Shown: one piece after another, positions 26,480 to 37,177 of the stretch
How positions within the stretch are numbered: the stretch's first letter is position 1
Layout of the letters: every line of letters begins with the position of its first letter
Source: Arsenophonus nasoniae DSM 15247
Lineage (GTDB): Bacteria; Pseudomonadota; Gammaproteobacteria; Enterobacterales; Enterobacteriaceae
NCBI RefSeq assembly: GCF_000429565.1
Contig: NZ_AUCC01000029.1
Coordinates: 1 to 39,035, forward strand
Reading direction: 5' to 3'
Length of the DNA: 39,035 nt
The notes under the pieces: model-generated
Seen by the model: the letters and a program-made list of their open reading frames with translations, nothing else
Database searches by the model: none
What the model was told of the DNA's origin: nothing
Translations under genes and position numbers: made by a program

Positions 26480-27733
26480 TCATTCGTTCACAGCCACTCT
26501 GTCAGATTTACCATATTGCGCCGTTAATGTCACAATCCGTAGAATGACCTCAACTGCCTGCTGCATACCTTCTAAAGAGATAAATTCATATTTACTATGA
26601 AAATTATATCCACCAGTAAAAATATTAGGACAAGGTATACCATAATCGGTTAACAACAAGCCATGGGTGATATCTCGCATCGGTTGCACAATAGGTTTTA
26701 AATGACAGTCAATCATCGCTTGTTTAGCAATCTCAATAACATGTGGATGCTGGCAAACAACTTTATTCATATTGTAACAAATGTCATCGACCGTCAATTC
26801 AATGTAACAATCAGGATGCAAATCTTTTCCCAGTTCTTCAGCAATTTGGAACATAGCTCGCTTACGTTTGGCAAAGTTTTGCTTATCAAAATCACAAATA
26901 ATGTAATTCATTTCAGTTTTTTCTACTGTGCCTTTAATACCATTCAGATGATAAAAACCTTGATCCATTATGGTAGACTTGGCTATTTCATGGCTTGGGA
27001 TCTGATTATGAATACGGGTAGCCAATGTTAAAGCATTTACCATACCCTCTTTAGAACTCTCCTTAAGCGTCCCTTTACCAATAATTTTTATCCTTACGTT
27101 AGCGATATTAAAATTCTCGTATTCAAGCCCACCAATTCCCCTTCCAAGCAAACTATAAGCCCACTGAACATTAAATTTTTCTAAATCAATATTATGCGCA
27201 CCACGACCTATTTTAGCATCGGGTGTAAACACAATATAAATGTCACCATGGGGAATATTTTGCTGTTCTAAATGACTTATCGCCGTCATAATTTCAGCAA
27301 TACCCGCTTTATTTTCTGCGCCTAATAAGGTTTTACCATCAGTCGTAATTATGGTTTTACCTATCATTTCATGCAGAATGGGAAACATTACTGGCGATAA
27401 TACCGAATTACCAGTACCTAATGCGATATCTCCGCCACGATAATTTTCAATCAATTGCGGCTTAACATTTTTACCAACGAAATCAGGTGATGTATCAAGA
27501 TGGGAAATAAAACCAATAGCAGGGACAGAATATTCAATATTAGCGGGTAACTTTGCCATTACACAGCCGTTTTCTAACAGCTCGCTAGTAGAAACTCCTA
27601 GCTCTAACAGCTCAGTGAATAATAACTTTGCTAATTTTACCTGGCCAGAGCTGCTAGGCTTAGCTTTTGTATAAGTCTTTGACTGACTATTAATCGCAAT
27701 ATATTCCCAAAAACGCTCTAAAAGCCTATCCAT
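26480..27733 (-). CDS. pepT: Peptidase T homologue with lost active site
   Basis: A 417-residue protein clearly homologous to PepT, the cytoplasmic tripeptidase of the M20 dizinc family. The frame is intact and residue numbering matches E. coli without gaps over the first 200 residues. His78 and Asp80 (ISHLDTSPD) remain, as does the distal His at 378 (GGYNFHSKYEF). The bridging Asp140 is Glu and 141 is Asn (GAENKAG), the catalytic Glu173 and zinc ligand Glu174 are Ala and Lys (TPDAKIG), Asp196 is Leu (YSLLGRG), His223 is Lys, and RGGTDG is RDITHG. So both metal sites and the general base should be lost. It is either a decaying gene still without stops or a protein kept for a non-catalytic role. 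Confidence 0.9.
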   Translation of the reverse strand: MDRLLERFWEYIAINSQSKTYTKAKPSSSGQVKLAKLLFTELLELGVSTSELLENGCVMAKLPANIEYSVPAIGFISHLDTSPDFVGKNVKPQLIENYRGGDIALGTGNSVLSPVMFPILHEMIGKTIITTDGKTLLGAENKAGIAEIMTAISHLEQQNIPHGDIYIVFTPDAKIGRGAHNIDLEKFNVQWAYSLLGRGIGGLEYENFNIANVRIKIIGKGTLKESSKEGMVNALTLATRIHNQIPSHEIAKSTIMDQGFYHLNGIKGTVEKTEMNYIICDFDKQNFAKRKRAMFQIAEELGKDLHPDCYIELTVDDICYNMNKVVCQHPHVIEIAKQAMIDCHLKPIVQPMRDITHGLLLTDYGIPCPNIFTGGYNFHSKYEFISLEGMQQAVEVILRIVTLTAQYGKSDRVAVNE

Positions 27734-27842
27734 TTCTCCTCCCTCAATGAACTGTTATCGCATTATGCGGAAGGAATTAATGACAATTATTGCGTCAAAT
27801 CAGCTTTAGCAGCATATACTAATAAAACAAACTAATACTTAA

Positions 27843-28667
27843 TCAGAGTTTGATCTCTGCAACTAAACCGTCAATATACTTTTCAACAATTTTAGTTGCT
27901 GAACCATAATATTTTTCATCAAACTGGCTTTCAACTTGACTGGGCTCAAGATTTAATTCAACAGTATGAGCACCAGCAAGTTTAGCTTCATGGACAAATC
28001 CAGCGGCAGGATAAACATGCCCCGATGTACCAATTGCGATAAAAATATCCACAGATGATAAAGCTTGGTAAATCATTTCCATACCGAGTGGCATTTCACC
28101 AAACCAGACAATATGGGGGCGCAAAGGCTGCGGAAATTGGCAACAGTGACAGCGGTCATTAGTAGTTAAATCACCTTTCCAGTCAATAACCTGACCTGAT
28201 TGACAACAACGAGCTTTTAATAATTCACCATGCATATGAATAATGCGTCTATTACCCGCTTTTTCATGTAAATTATCGATATTTTGCGTAACTAATAAAA
28301 AATTATCACCCAAAAGATGTTCTAATTTTGCCAACGCATAATGGGCTGCGTTGGGTTTTATATCCGGTTGCTGTAATTGATAACGACGCTGATTATAAAA
28401 ACGTTGTACTAATTCTGGATCTCTCACAAAACCTTCAGGTGTTGCGACATCGTCAACTCGATGCTCTTCCCATAAACCATCCGTAGCTCGAAAAGTACGA
28501 ATGCCAGACTCAGCTGAAATGCCGGCGCCGGTTAAAATGACAATTTTTTTTCTTTTCATCTTATCAATCAATTGTTTTTCACGGTAAAAAAGACAACAAC
28601 GAAATCTTTGTCGATGTAAGTTTTTCTTTTTGCGTAACTTTCTAAGCCGGCAATGAAACCGCATCAT
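27843..28667 (-). CDS. cobB: NAD-dependent protein deacylase CobB
   Basis: A 274-residue sirtuin that removes acetyl and succinyl groups from protein lysines using [18 protein letters not shown] (NAD site), TQNIDNLHE, the catalytic His in HMHGEL, the Tyr/Arg succinyl-binding pair in FYNQRRYQ, zinc cysteines (ARCCQ, CHCCQ) and the [11 protein letters not shown] loop are all present. The basic N-terminal extension of the long enterobacterial isoform is kept. Start at 28667 with AAGGAT upstream; an adjacent ATG is three bases on. It follows lolE after only 88 bases: nagK, which lies between them in E. coli, is absent. Confidence 0.95.
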   Translation of the reverse strand: MMRFHCRLRKLRKKKNLHRQRFRCCLFYREKQLIDKMKRKKIVILTGAGISAESGIRTFRATDGLWEEHRVDDVATPEGFVRDPELVQRFYNQRRYQLQQPDIKPNAAHYALAKLEHLLGDNFLLVTQNIDNLHEKAGNRRIIHMHGELLKARCCQSGQVIDWKGDLTTNDRCHCCQFPQPLRPHIVWFGEMPLGMEMIYQALSSVDIFIAIGTSGHVYPAAGFVHEAKLAGAHTVELNLEPSQVESQFDEKYYGSATKIVEKYIDGLVAEIKL

Positions 28668-28755
28668 AGACAGTATCCTTTTTCATGCTCAACGACCCAT
28701 TACTTTTAATCAAACAATCGCCTCTTTTAGATAATAACAGCAAAAACAACAACAG

Positions 28756-30003
28756 TTATTGCCCACTTAAAATTCGCGCCGGATCTATTTTTGTTGCCCG
28801 TTTAGCGGGATACCAACTAGCGAGTAAACTTAAAATTAATGTTGTTAACATGACATAAAATACATCGGTAATATGCAGCTCAGAGGGTAAAAAATCGATA
28901 AAATAAACATCACCTGACAAAATAGAATGACCAACAATATTTTCTATATATTTAATAATAGTCGTTAAATTTAGTGATATAAAAATGCCAACTAGCATAC
29001 CAATAAAACAACCCACCATTCCCGTTATTAATCCATACCATAAAAAAATAGCGCGAATAAAACTATCTTTAGCACCAAGTGTTCTTAATACCGCAATATC
29101 ACTGCTTTTATCTTTTACTGCCATTACAAGCGTAGATACAATATTAAAACAGGCAACACCTATGACCAATATCATGGCAAGATACATAATACCCCGCACC
29201 ATTTGAATATCGCTATACATGTAGCCATAATCCGTTATCCAACTTTTAATAGTGACATAATGGCCAGTATTGATACCCGCATCATAGACAACTTTATTAG
29301 CGGCAAAAACATCAGTTACACTGATCTGAAAACCGGTGATACCATCACCATAGGCTAAATATTGCTGAGCATCTTGCAATGGCACGATTGCGAGTTGATG
29401 ATCTAACATGCCATTTAATTTAAATACACCAATAACTGTGACATTAATTCGATTCGGTTGCTGAATACGTAATTTATCATCATGATTAGGGATCATGATG
29501 GTAATATGATCGCCGGGCGAAACTTTTAATGTTTCTGCGACACCTTGACCTAAAATAATTTCGTTATTGCCTGGTTTTAATTTTTGCCATGCATTATTTA
29601 AGATAAAATCGGGTAACGAACTGACGGTTTGTTCTGATGATAAATCAACACCAGCTACCTGAATTGCTTTCAAAGCACTGCCTTTTTCAAGTAATCCGGT
29701 AAAATTAATATAAGGTGATACACCTACCACACCCGGAGTTTGTCGAACTTTAGCTAAATCAGCTTGCCAATTTAAATAAGGCTGATTGACTGCCGCAATT
29801 TGGCCATGAGGGACAACGGAAAGAATGCGATTTTTTAATTCACGTTCAAAACCATTCATCGCACTTAAACCAATAATCAACACTGCAACACCAAGCACAA
29901 TACCCAATGTAGAAATAATTGATATCAATGAAACCAAGCCAGCTCTTTTTTTGCCTCGACTAAAGCGAAGTGCAATTTTTAAAGCACGGGGTAATTCCAC
30001 CAT
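28756..30003 (-). CDS. lolE: Lipoprotein release ABC transporter, permease LolE
   Basis: A 415-residue inner-membrane subunit of LolCDE, which extracts outer-membrane lipoproteins from the inner membrane and hands them to LolA. It has a first membrane segment (about 22-47), a large periplasmic domain, and three C-terminal helices, ending with the usual [20 protein letters not shown]. The ATG at 30003 ([19 protein letters not shown]) is chosen over longer in-frame starts because AGGAG precedes it and E. coli begins here. It starts 17 bases past the lolD stop and is the third gene of the leftward lolCDE operon. Confidence 0.95.
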   Translation of the reverse strand: MVELPRALKIALRFSRGKKRAGLVSLISIISTLGIVLGVAVLIIGLSAMNGFERELKNRILSVVPHGQIAAVNQPYLNWQADLAKVRQTPGVVGVSPYINFTGLLEKGSALKAIQVAGVDLSSEQTVSSLPDFILNNAWQKLKPGNNEIILGQGVAETLKVSPGDHITIMIPNHDDKLRIQQPNRINVTVIGVFKLNGMLDHQLAIVPLQDAQQYLAYGDGITGFQISVTDVFAANKVVYDAGINTGHYVTIKSWITDYGYMYSDIQMVRGIMYLAMILVIGVACFNIVSTLVMAVKDKSSDIAVLRTLGAKDSFIRAIFLWYGLITGMVGCFIGMLVGIFISLNLTTIIKYIENIVGHSILSGDVYFIDFLPSELHITDVFYVMLTTLILSLLASWYPAKRATKIDPARILSGQ

Positions 30004-30019
30004 GATTATTGCACTCCTA

Positions 30020-30709
30020 TTAAGTCCGATCATCTTGTAAATAACCATCTCGCATTTCTAACTGATGCGTTAAGCGACCTGCAAGTCGCAAATCATGAGT
30101 CACCACTAAAAATGCCGTCCCCTTTTGCTGATTAAGCGCCAATAATAGATCAAAAATGACATCTGCATTGTGTAAATCTAAATTACCAGTCGGTTCATCT
30201 GCTAGCACTAAAGCGGGTTCGTTCACGATTGCCCGGGCAATCGCAACGCGCTGACGCTCACCACCTGATAACTCAGCCGGGCGATGATTTACTCGATGCG
30301 ATAAACCGACTGCTGCTAGCATTTCATCGGCTTTTTGCTGCGCTTTCATGTGTGCCATTCCGCCAATTAATAATGGCATCATCACATTTTCCAACGCGGT
30401 AAAATCCGGTAGAAGATGATGAAATTGATAAATAAATCCCAACTCTTGATTACGTAGTTCTGCTCTGCCACTGCTAGAAAGTGAACTAATTTTTTTACCA
30501 TTAAAAATAACATCACCACGAGTTGGTGTATCTAACCCACCCAATAAATGGAGTAGCGTACTTTTGCCAGAACCTGAGCTACCCAAAATTGCCATCATTT
30601 CACTTTTGTTGATAGAGAAAGAGATATTTTTAAGTACATTGGTCGCAATTTTGCCATCTTGATAACATTTACAGAGGTCTTGGCAAACTAATAGGGGAGA
30701 ATTATTCAT
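30020..30709 (-). CDS. lolD: Lipoprotein release ABC transporter, ATPase LolD
   Basis: A 229-residue ABC ATPase powering LolCDE at the cytoplasmic face. Walker A is GSSGSGKST, the LolD-specific [18 protein letters not shown] region is intact, the signature is [15 protein letters not shown], Walker B VLADEPTG and the switch His lies in VVTHD. The ATG at 30709 gives the family start and overlaps the lolC end by 8 bases, so translation is coupled. The frame is open for another 38 codons upstream, but those lie within lolC. Confidence 0.96.
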   Translation of the reverse strand: MNNSPLLVCQDLCKCYQDGKIATNVLKNISFSINKSEMMAILGSSGSGKSTLLHLLGGLDTPTRGDVIFNGKKISSLSSSGRAELRNQELGFIYQFHHLLPDFTALENVMMPLLIGGMAHMKAQQKADEMLAAVGLSHRVNHRPAELSGGERQRVAIARAIVNEPALVLADEPTGNLDLHNADVIFDLLLALNQQKGTAFLVVTHDLRLAGRLTHQLEMRDGYLQDDRT

Positions 30710-31904
30710 AACGTAAAGCCTCTGCAGGTTGAACGGTGGCAGCACGCCAAGCTGGATAAAGGGTGGCCAATAATGAGATAGCGATTGAAGATAAAGCAAT
30801 AAATATAATACGGCCAGGATCAATAGCTATCGGCAATTCGATACCTTTGGCTAATAAACCCAGCATTGGCATTATTATATTAAGCTGGCTAGCGATAAAT
30901 AGACCTAATAATGTGCCAATAAGGGTACCAATAATCCCAGCTCCAGTTCCCTGTAGCATAAAAATAGCCATAATTTGGCCGCGCTTTAAACCTAATGTCT
31001 GCAAAATAGCCACTTCGGACTGTTTTTCCATCACTAATAATGAAAGTGAAGTAACAATATTAAACGCGGCCACGGCAATAATGAGACTTAATAATAAGCC
31101 CATCATATTTTTTTCCATTCTAACCGCCTGAAAAAATTCACCTTTTCGTTCTCTCCAATCCTTCCATATCATACCTACCGGTAACGTTTGTTCACTCAAG
31201 CTATCCACAGTTAATGGTGAGTCAAGATAAAGACGCCAACCCGTAATATTACCGATTGGATAACGCATTAATCGTGCTGCGTCCTGCTGATTAACCAACA
31301 ATTCGCTATTATCGGCTTCACCTTGGCTAGCAAAAACGCCGGCTACAGTGAATAAACGCTGACTGGGTATTCTGCCCATTGGGGTAAGCTGACTAACACC
31401 AGGCACTATTAATCTCAATTGATCACCTCGCTTTACCTCCAATTGTTCAGCCAATTTTATGCCTAAAATAACATGGTAACTGCCGGCGGTTAATACTGTC
31501 GGATCAACATCTTGCAAATGTTTTAATAAAGGCTCGCTCGACGCTTCATCAACGCCAATCATGACCGCAACCCCCACATTTTGCCGGCTTTGTAATACCA
31601 CATCACTTTCCACAATTGGCGCAATGCGATCGATTCCCTGTAGATAGGTTACATTTTTTGCTGGATATTCACTGGGATTGAGATTTCCTTTAGGTGTCGT
31701 TAAAATAGCCTGTGGCATGTATGCCAAAATACTCTGCTGTAATGAACGTTCAAAACCATTCATAACAGCAGTCACAGTAATTAATGCCATAACGCCTAGT
31801 GCAATGCCAATTGTAGATAAACTCGATACGAACCGACCAAAGCGGTCACCTGTTCGTCCACGCATGTAACGTAGACCAATATAAAAGATAACAGACTGAG
31901 ACAT
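30702..31904 (-). CDS. lolC: Lipoprotein release ABC transporter, permease LolC
   Basis: A 400-residue permease partner of LolE; in E. coli its periplasmic Hook recruits Lol[11 protein letters not shown]-like start, the RLFTVAGVF hook region and MGRIPSQ, plus the C-terminal four-helix block with [19 protein letters not shown], match E. coli. The ATG at 31904 is chosen to match E. coli; the open frame extends 25 codons upstream without support. It is the first gene of the operon, diverging from mfd, with which it shares about 195 bases of promoter DNA. Confidence 0.96.
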   Translation of the reverse strand: MSQSVIFYIGLRYMRGRTGDRFGRFVSSLSTIGIALGVMALITVTAVMNGFERSLQQSILAYMPQAILTTPKGNLNPSEYPAKNVTYLQGIDRIAPIVESDVVLQSRQNVGVAVMIGVDEASSEPLLKHLQDVDPTVLTAGSYHVILGIKLAEQLEVKRGDQLRLIVPGVSQLTPMGRIPSQRLFTVAGVFASQGEADNSELLVNQQDAARLMRYPIGNITGWRLYLDSPLTVDSLSEQTLPVGMIWKDWRERKGEFFQAVRMEKNMMGLLLSLIIAVAAFNIVTSLSLLVMEKQSEVAILQTLGLKRGQIMAIFMLQGTGAGIIGTLIGTLLGLFIASQLNIIMPMLGLLAKGIELPIAIDPGRIIFIALSSIAISLLATLYPAWRAATVQPAEALRYE

Positions 31905-32099
31905 GAAATCCGATATACCTCTGTTGCCAAAGCAAAGTGTTTGGCGATAATAAAGGGTAGCGTTACTGAATGGAACCACCCTAAGCCAATGTTTTACGAT
32001 TTTTTATATCTAACTTAATAGATTAGACTATTTTTCGTTTGTTTTAGTGTCAACAAAACAAGTATTACAATTTCTATCAATGAGAATCAATTAATCCTT

Positions 32100-35000
32100 A
32101 TGTCGGCAAAATATTATTACCAACTACCCAAACAAAAAGGTGATACTCGCCATTTGGGGTGTCTAATTGGCGCGGCGGCCGCTGTTGAGTGTGCTGATAT
32201 TGTCGAACGCCATCCGGGTCTTGTTGTTTTGATCGCTCAAGATACGCATAATGCCTTAAAATTATGTGATGAAATACAACAATTTTCTTCCCATTCAGTG
32301 ACAATGCTATCGGATTGGGAAACTTTGCCTTATGATAATTTTTCGCCACATCAAGAAATTATTTCAGTGCGGTTAGCCAATCTTTATCGACTGCCAACCC
32401 TGACAAAAGGTTTATTAATTGTTCCGGTTAATACCTTAATGCAAAAAGTTTGCCCTATTGATTTTCTAACCAGTAATGCCCTGGTTATGCAAAAGGGAGA
32501 TAAACTTTCACGTGAAAAATTACGTAATAATCTTGATAAAGCCGGTTATCGACACGTTGAACAAGTGCTGGAACATGGAGAATATGCTACTCGTGGCGCG
32601 TTACTTGATCTGTTTCCAATGGGCAGTGACTACCCTTATCGGATTGACTTTTTCGGTGATGAAATCGACAGCTTAAGAACTTTTGATGTTGATAACCAAC
32701 TTACTATAAGCGAAGTTGAGCAGATAAATTTACTGCCAGCTCACGAATTCCCCACAGATGATAAAGCGATTGAGTTATTCCGTAGCCAATGGCGAGAGCA
32801 TTTCGACATACGCCGCGATCCTGAACATATTTATCAACAAATCAGTAAAAAAATACTACCCGCAGGAATTGAATACTGGCAACCCCTTTTTTTCAATCAG
32901 CCGTTATCTGCGCTATTTGACTATTTCCCCGCTAATACTTTGCTGATTACACAAGATTTAACCGCGGCTGTTGATAGATTTTGGGCTGATACTTATCAGC
33001 GTTATGAGAGTCGCCGTGTTGATCCCATGCGTCCTCTACTATTACCTGAAACACTTTGGCTAAATAGCGAACAACTTAATCGAGGTCTTAAGGCATGGCC
33101 ACGTATCAAAATATCCGCTGAATCAATTGCCCAAAAAGCAGGCCATACTAATCTACCCTACTTAGCCTTACCTGATTTAAGTATCAGTCAGCAAAATAAA
33201 GCGCCACTTGATAAACTCGATCAGTTCAGCAGAAATTTCACCGGGCGGATTATTTTTTCTGCACAAAGCGCTGGACGCCGTGAAACTGTACAAGATTTAC
33301 TAGCACAGATAAAAATTAATCCTAATAGAATTAAAACCCTAAATGAAGCCAACAAACCAGGCTTTTATATCACCGTCGGTGCGGCTGAACAGGGTTTTAC
33401 TAATCAGGATCAACAAATTGCCTTTATTTGTGAAAGCGATATTTTAGGTGAACGGGTTATTCAACGTCATACTGAACAACGTAAAGCTATCAATACCGAC
33501 CTATTGATCCGCAATCTGGCAGAATTACGGCCTGGGCAACCCGTTGTTCACCTGGAACATGGGGTTGGACGTTATCAGGGGTTAACCACTTTAGCAGCAG
33601 GCGGTATTCAAGCCGAGTACTTAATGCTGAGTTATGCTGGCAATGATAAACTTTATGTGCCGGTTTCATCGCTAAATTTGATTAGTCGTTATAGTGGCAG
33701 CAGCGATGAAAATGCGCCACTACATAAATTAGGTAACGATGTTTGGACGAAAGCCAAACAAAAAGCGGCTGAAAAAATTCGTGATGTTGCAGCAGAACTG
33801 TTAGATATCCACGCTCAACGTAGTATAAAGCCGGGTTTTGCTTTCAAACACGATAAAATGCAATATCAACTTTTTTGTCAAGGTTTTCCCTTCGAAACAA
33901 CCGTTGATCAGGAACAAGCAATTAATGCCGTGTTAAGTGATATGTGCCAACCAATTGCTATGGATCGCTTGGTCTGTGGTGATGTTGGCTTTGGTAAAAC
34001 CGAAGTGGCAATGCGAGCAGCATTTCTGGCAATAACCAATAATCAACAAGTAGCCGTATTGGTGCCAACAACGCTGCTAGCACAACAACATTTTGATAAT
34101 TTTCGCGACCGTTTTGCTAACTGGCCGGTACGGATTGAAATGCTGTCTCGCTTTCGTAGTGCAAAAGAGCAACAACAGATTATTAACGCAGCGGCTGAAG
34201 GCAAAGTTGATATCTTAATTGGTACCCATAAATTATTGCAAAATGATATCCGCTGGCATGCACTCGGGTTATTAATTATTGATGAAGAGCATCGTTTCGG
34301 TGTTCGTCATAAAGAGTTAATTAAATCGATGCGAGCGAATGTTGATATTCTCACATTAACGGCAACACCTATTCCTCGAACCCTCAATATGGCAATGAGT
34401 GGCATGCGTGATCTGTCTATTATTGCTACCCCTCCTTCTCGTCGATTATCCGTTAAAACCTTTGTTCGTCAATATGATGACTTAATTGTGCGGGAAGCCA
34501 TTTTGCGTGAGATATTGCGCGGTGGACAAGTTTACTATCTATTTAATGATGTAAAATATATTGAAAAAGCCAAAGAGCGTTTGGAGTCGTTGGTACCTGA
34601 AGCGCGTTTTGTAATTGGCCATGGGCAAATGCGTGAAAGAGAGCTGGAGCGTGTGATGACCGATTTCCATCGGCAGCGGTTCAATGTATTAATTTGCACC
34701 ACCATTATTGAAACGGGCATCGATATTCCTAGCGCTAATACTATCATTATTGAACGCGCAGATCATTTTGGTTTAGCGCAATTACATCAATTACGTGGCA
34801 GAGTTGGTCGTTCTTACCATCAAGCTTATGCATATCTTTTAACGCCACATCCTAAAGCGATGACCATCGATGCGCAAAAACGGCTTGAAGCGATCGCAGC
34901 GCTAGAAGATCTTGGCGCTGGCTTTGCATTAGCAACCCATGATCTAGAAATTCGGGGCGCAGGGGAGTTGCTTGGTGCAGAACAAAGTGGGCAGCTGACT

Positions 35001-35540
35001 ACTATCGGATTTACACTTTATATGGAACTACTCGAAAATGCTGTTGAGGCATTAAAGCAAGGCAAAGAGCCTTCTTTAGAAGAGCTAACCCGCCAACAGA
35101 CTGAAATTGAGTTAAGAATGCCGGTATTGCTGCCGAATGATTATATCCCTGACGTCAATCTCAGATTATCTTTTTATAAAAGAATAGCCAGCGCCAAACA
35201 TGACAAAGAGCTTGATGAGTTAAAAATTGAACTTATCGATCGTTTTGGTAATCTGCCCGATGCAGGCAAACAATTACTACAATCTACTGCCATCCGAATG
35301 CATGCGCAAGCATTAGGCATTAAACGCATAGAAGCGCATGAAAAAGGTGGATTTATTGAATTTAGTGAACAAAATAGAGTAAACGCCACTTTTCTTATCG
35401 CCTTACTACAAAACTCACCAGAGGTTTATCGACTAGATGGCCCTAATAAATTGAAATTTATTAAACCATTAATTACTTATGCTGAAAGGCTCACTTTCGT
35501 TAGCCAATTAATAGCCGATTTTCAATCACATCAAGTATAA
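32100..35540 (+). CDS. mfd: Transcription-repair coupling factor Mfd
   Basis: An 1146-residue DNA translocase that removes RNA polymerase stalled at lesions and recruits UvrA. The N-terminal UvrB-like domains lead to the RNA-polymerase-interacting domain (RPGQPVVHLEHGVGRYQGLT near residue 480). The RecG-like motor has Walker A GDVGFGKTE, DEEH (IIDEEHRFGV) and TATPIPRTLNMAMSG. The TRG motif lies further on (LATHDLEIRGAGELLGAEQS) and the regulatory C-terminal domain closes the protein. Length is within 2 residues of E. coli. The frame is unbroken, notable beside three damaged genes. The start at 32100 has only a weak ribosome-binding site. Confidence 0.97.
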   Translation: MSAKYYYQLPKQKGDTRHLGCLIGAAAAVECADIVERHPGLVVLIAQDTHNALKLCDEIQQFSSHSVTMLSDWETLPYDNFSPHQEIISVRLANLYRLPTLTKGLLIVPVNTLMQKVCPIDFLTSNALVMQKGDKLSREKLRNNLDKAGYRHVEQVLEHGEYATRGALLDLFPMGSDYPYRIDFFGDEIDSLRTFDVDNQLTISEVEQINLLPAHEFPTDDKAIELFRSQWREHFDIRRDPEHIYQQISKKILPAGIEYWQPLFFNQPLSALFDYFPANTLLITQDLTAAVDRFWADTYQRYESRRVDPMRPLLLPETLWLNSEQLNRGLKAWPRIKISAESIAQKAGHTNLPYLALPDLSISQQNKAPLDKLDQFSRNFTGRIIFSAQSAGRRETVQDLLAQIKINPNRIKTLNEANKPGFYITVGAAEQGFTNQDQQIAFICESDILGERVIQRHTEQRKAINTDLLIRNLAELRPGQPVVHLEHGVGRYQGLTTLAAGGIQAEYLMLSYAGNDKLYVPVSSLNLISRYSGSSDENAPLHKLGNDVWTKAKQKAAEKIRDVAAELLDIHAQRSIKPGFAFKHDKMQYQLFCQGFPFETTVDQEQAINAVLSDMCQPIAMDRLVCGDVGFGKTEVAMRAAFLAITNNQQVAVLVPTTLLAQQHFDNFRDRFANWPVRIEMLSRFRSAKEQQQIINAAAEGKVDILIGTHKLLQNDIRWHALGLLIIDEEHRFGVRHKELIKSMRANVDILTLTATPIPRTLNMAMSGMRDLSIIATPPSRRLSVKTFVRQYDDLIVREAILREILRGGQVYYLFNDVKYIEKAKERLESLVPEARFVIGHGQMRERELERVMTDFHRQRFNVLICTTIIETGIDIPSANTIIIERADHFGLAQLHQLRGRVGRSYHQAYAYLLTPHPKAMTIDAQKRLEAIAALEDLGAGFALATHDLEIRGAGELLGAEQSGQLTTIGFTLYMELLENAVEALKQGKEPSLEELTRQQTEIELRMPVLLPNDYIPDVNLRLSFYKRIASAKHDKELDELKIELIDRFGNLPDAGKQLLQSTAIRMHAQALGIKRIEAHEKGGFIEFSEQNRVNATFLIALLQNSPEVYRLDGPNKLKFIKPLITYAERLTFVSQLIADFQSHQV

Positions 35541-35547
35541 ATTAATT

Positions 35548-35582
35548 CATTGCGTCTTATTTTAATTAAATAAGACGCAATG
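35548..35582. terminator. Terminator-like hairpin between mfd and ndh
   Basis: CATTGCGTCTTATTT-TAATT-AAATAAGACGCAATG is a perfect 15-bp stem with a 5-nt loop, between convergent mfd and ndh. There is no classical U-run after it, but the upper arms are A/T-rich on both strands. Confidence 0.7.
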
Positions 35583-35624
35583 GTTAATATCAAATCTAGC
35601 GTTATTAAGCGTGTTCAGCGTAAA

Positions 35625-36917
35625 TTAGTGTAATTTTAATCGAGGTCGAATGATACGATTAATACTACCCACTAACATCATCAATCCCGTTTTAATATAA
35701 CCGTGTAATGCTATCTGATGCATGCGATAAAGTGAAATATAGACTAGTCGAGCGATTTTCCCTTCAACCATCATATTTCCACGCACTAAATTTCCCATCA
35801 GGCTGCCAACGGTACTAAAACGAGACAATGAGACTAAAGAGCCATAATCTTTATAGACATACTCTTTCAACTCTTTACCTTCTAGTAATGCCAGGATATT
35901 TTTATAACATAAAGTCGCCATTTGATGAGCAGCTTGTGCCCGCGGAGGCACAAATCCACCCTCTTTTTTAGGACAAGAGGCACAATCACCAATGGCAAAA
36001 ATAGTACTATCGAGTGTAGTTTGTAGTGTTGGTTTAACGACCAATTGATTAATTCGATTGGTTTCTAAACCGCCAATTTGTTGCATAAAATCAGGTGCTT
36101 TAATACCAGCCGCCCAAACCATAAGATCAGCGTTAATTTTTTCTGCCGATTTTGTGTTGAGGCCATCAGCATCGGCTCGGGTTACCATGGTTTGTGTTAA
36201 AACACGCACACCCAATTTGGTTAATTCATGATGAGCAGCGGTAGAGATCCGTATAGGCAAAGCCGGTAAGATGCGTTCTCCTGCCTCAACCAGGGTTACG
36301 TTAAGTGCTTCCTTATCTAAGCCTTCAAAACCATAACTAGTTAATTGCTCGATAGCATTATAAAGTTCAGCAGACAATTCCACCCCGGTTGCGCCACCAC
36401 CAACAATCGCGATATTGATCTTATCATCCGGTTTATGTCGCACCGAGTAACTGAGAAATAAATTTAACATTTCATCATAAAAACGATGCGCTTGCTTAGG
36501 GTTATCTAAGAAAATACAATGTTTTTTTACACCGGCAGTACCAAAATCATTAGACACACTGCCTAACGCCATGACTAAAATATCAAAATCTAGCTGTCGT
36601 TCAGGAACTAATAATTGCCCTTCTTTATCATGTATCGCTGCGAGTTTGATGGTTTTATTTTCACGATCTATATCTATCAAACTACCTAATTGAAAATGAA
36701 AATAGTGATTACGGGCATGGGCCAAATAACTCAGTGCATCAACACCGTCGTCTAAAGAGCCAGCCGCAACTTCATGCAGTAATGGTTTCCACAAATGGCT
36801 TTGATTACGATCAACTAATATAATTTCAGCTTGATTCTTGCGCCCTAATTTAGTTGCAAGTTCTAATCCTCCTGCCCCACCACCGACAATGATAATCTTG
36901 GTTTTTGGCGTCATCAT
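35625..36917 (-). CDS. ndh: NADH dehydrogenase II
   Basis: A 430-residue, single-subunit, FAD-containing NADH:quinone oxidoreductase at the inner membrane that does not pump protons. The FAD dinucleotide fold ([19 protein letters not shown]), NADH fold ([17 protein letters not shown]) and second FAD motif (IFAIGDCAS) are present, and [12 protein letters not shown] lies near the quinone site. The C-terminal amphipathic part ([20 protein letters not shown]) provides membrane attachment. Two adjacent ATGs are possible at the start. A perfect FNR box lies 134 bases upstream; E. coli ndh is repressed by FNR without oxygen. Confidence 0.96.
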   Translation of the reverse strand: MMTPKTKIIIVGGGAGGLELATKLGRKNQAEIILVDRNQSHLWKPLLHEVAAGSLDDGVDALSYLAHARNHYFHFQLGSLIDIDRENKTIKLAAIHDKEGQLLVPERQLDFDILVMALGSVSNDFGTAGVKKHCIFLDNPKQAHRFYDEMLNLFLSYSVRHKPDDKINIAIVGGGATGVELSAELYNAIEQLTSYGFEGLDKEALNVTLVEAGERILPALPIRISTAAHHELTKLGVRVLTQTMVTRADADGLNTKSAEKINADLMVWAAGIKAPDFMQQIGGLETNRINQLVVKPTLQTTLDSTIFAIGDCASCPKKEGGFVPPRAQAAHQMATLCYKNILALLEGKELKEYVYKDYGSLVSLSRFSTVGSLMGNLVRGNMMVEGKIARLVYISLYRMHQIALHGYIKTGLMMLVGSINRIIRPRLKLH

Positions 36918-37050
36918 AACTACCTTATCCTAAAATAATTTTTTCTTATTTAAATATATATTTGATATTAGCTTTTAAATAGCATAATTTTTCAAAAAAT
37001 GTTTATTTTACCTACAGAATAACATAGTTGATTATTTGCTCATACCTAAA

Positions 37051-37064
37051 TTGATTAAAATCAA
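37051..37064 (-). promoter_or_regulatory. Perfect FNR box upstream of ndh
   Basis: TTGATTAAAATCAA fits TTGAT-N4-ATCAA at all defined positions. It lies upstream of ndh, a classic FNR-repressed gene, and also downstream of the RTX relic, which it is unlikely to serve. Confidence 0.75.
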
Positions 37065-37177
37065 TTTAGCTGGTTATTTTTACATCATTACTTATTAATA
37101 ATAAATAAAACAAAATACTGTCATTGTTGATAATAACAAAAGCTAACTATCTAATTACTATTTATTAATAATCGTGT

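Noticed and set aside
32098-32349. Minus-strand open frame over the mfd start
   Set aside because: Lies opposite the conserved N-terminus of Mfd and has no independent support.
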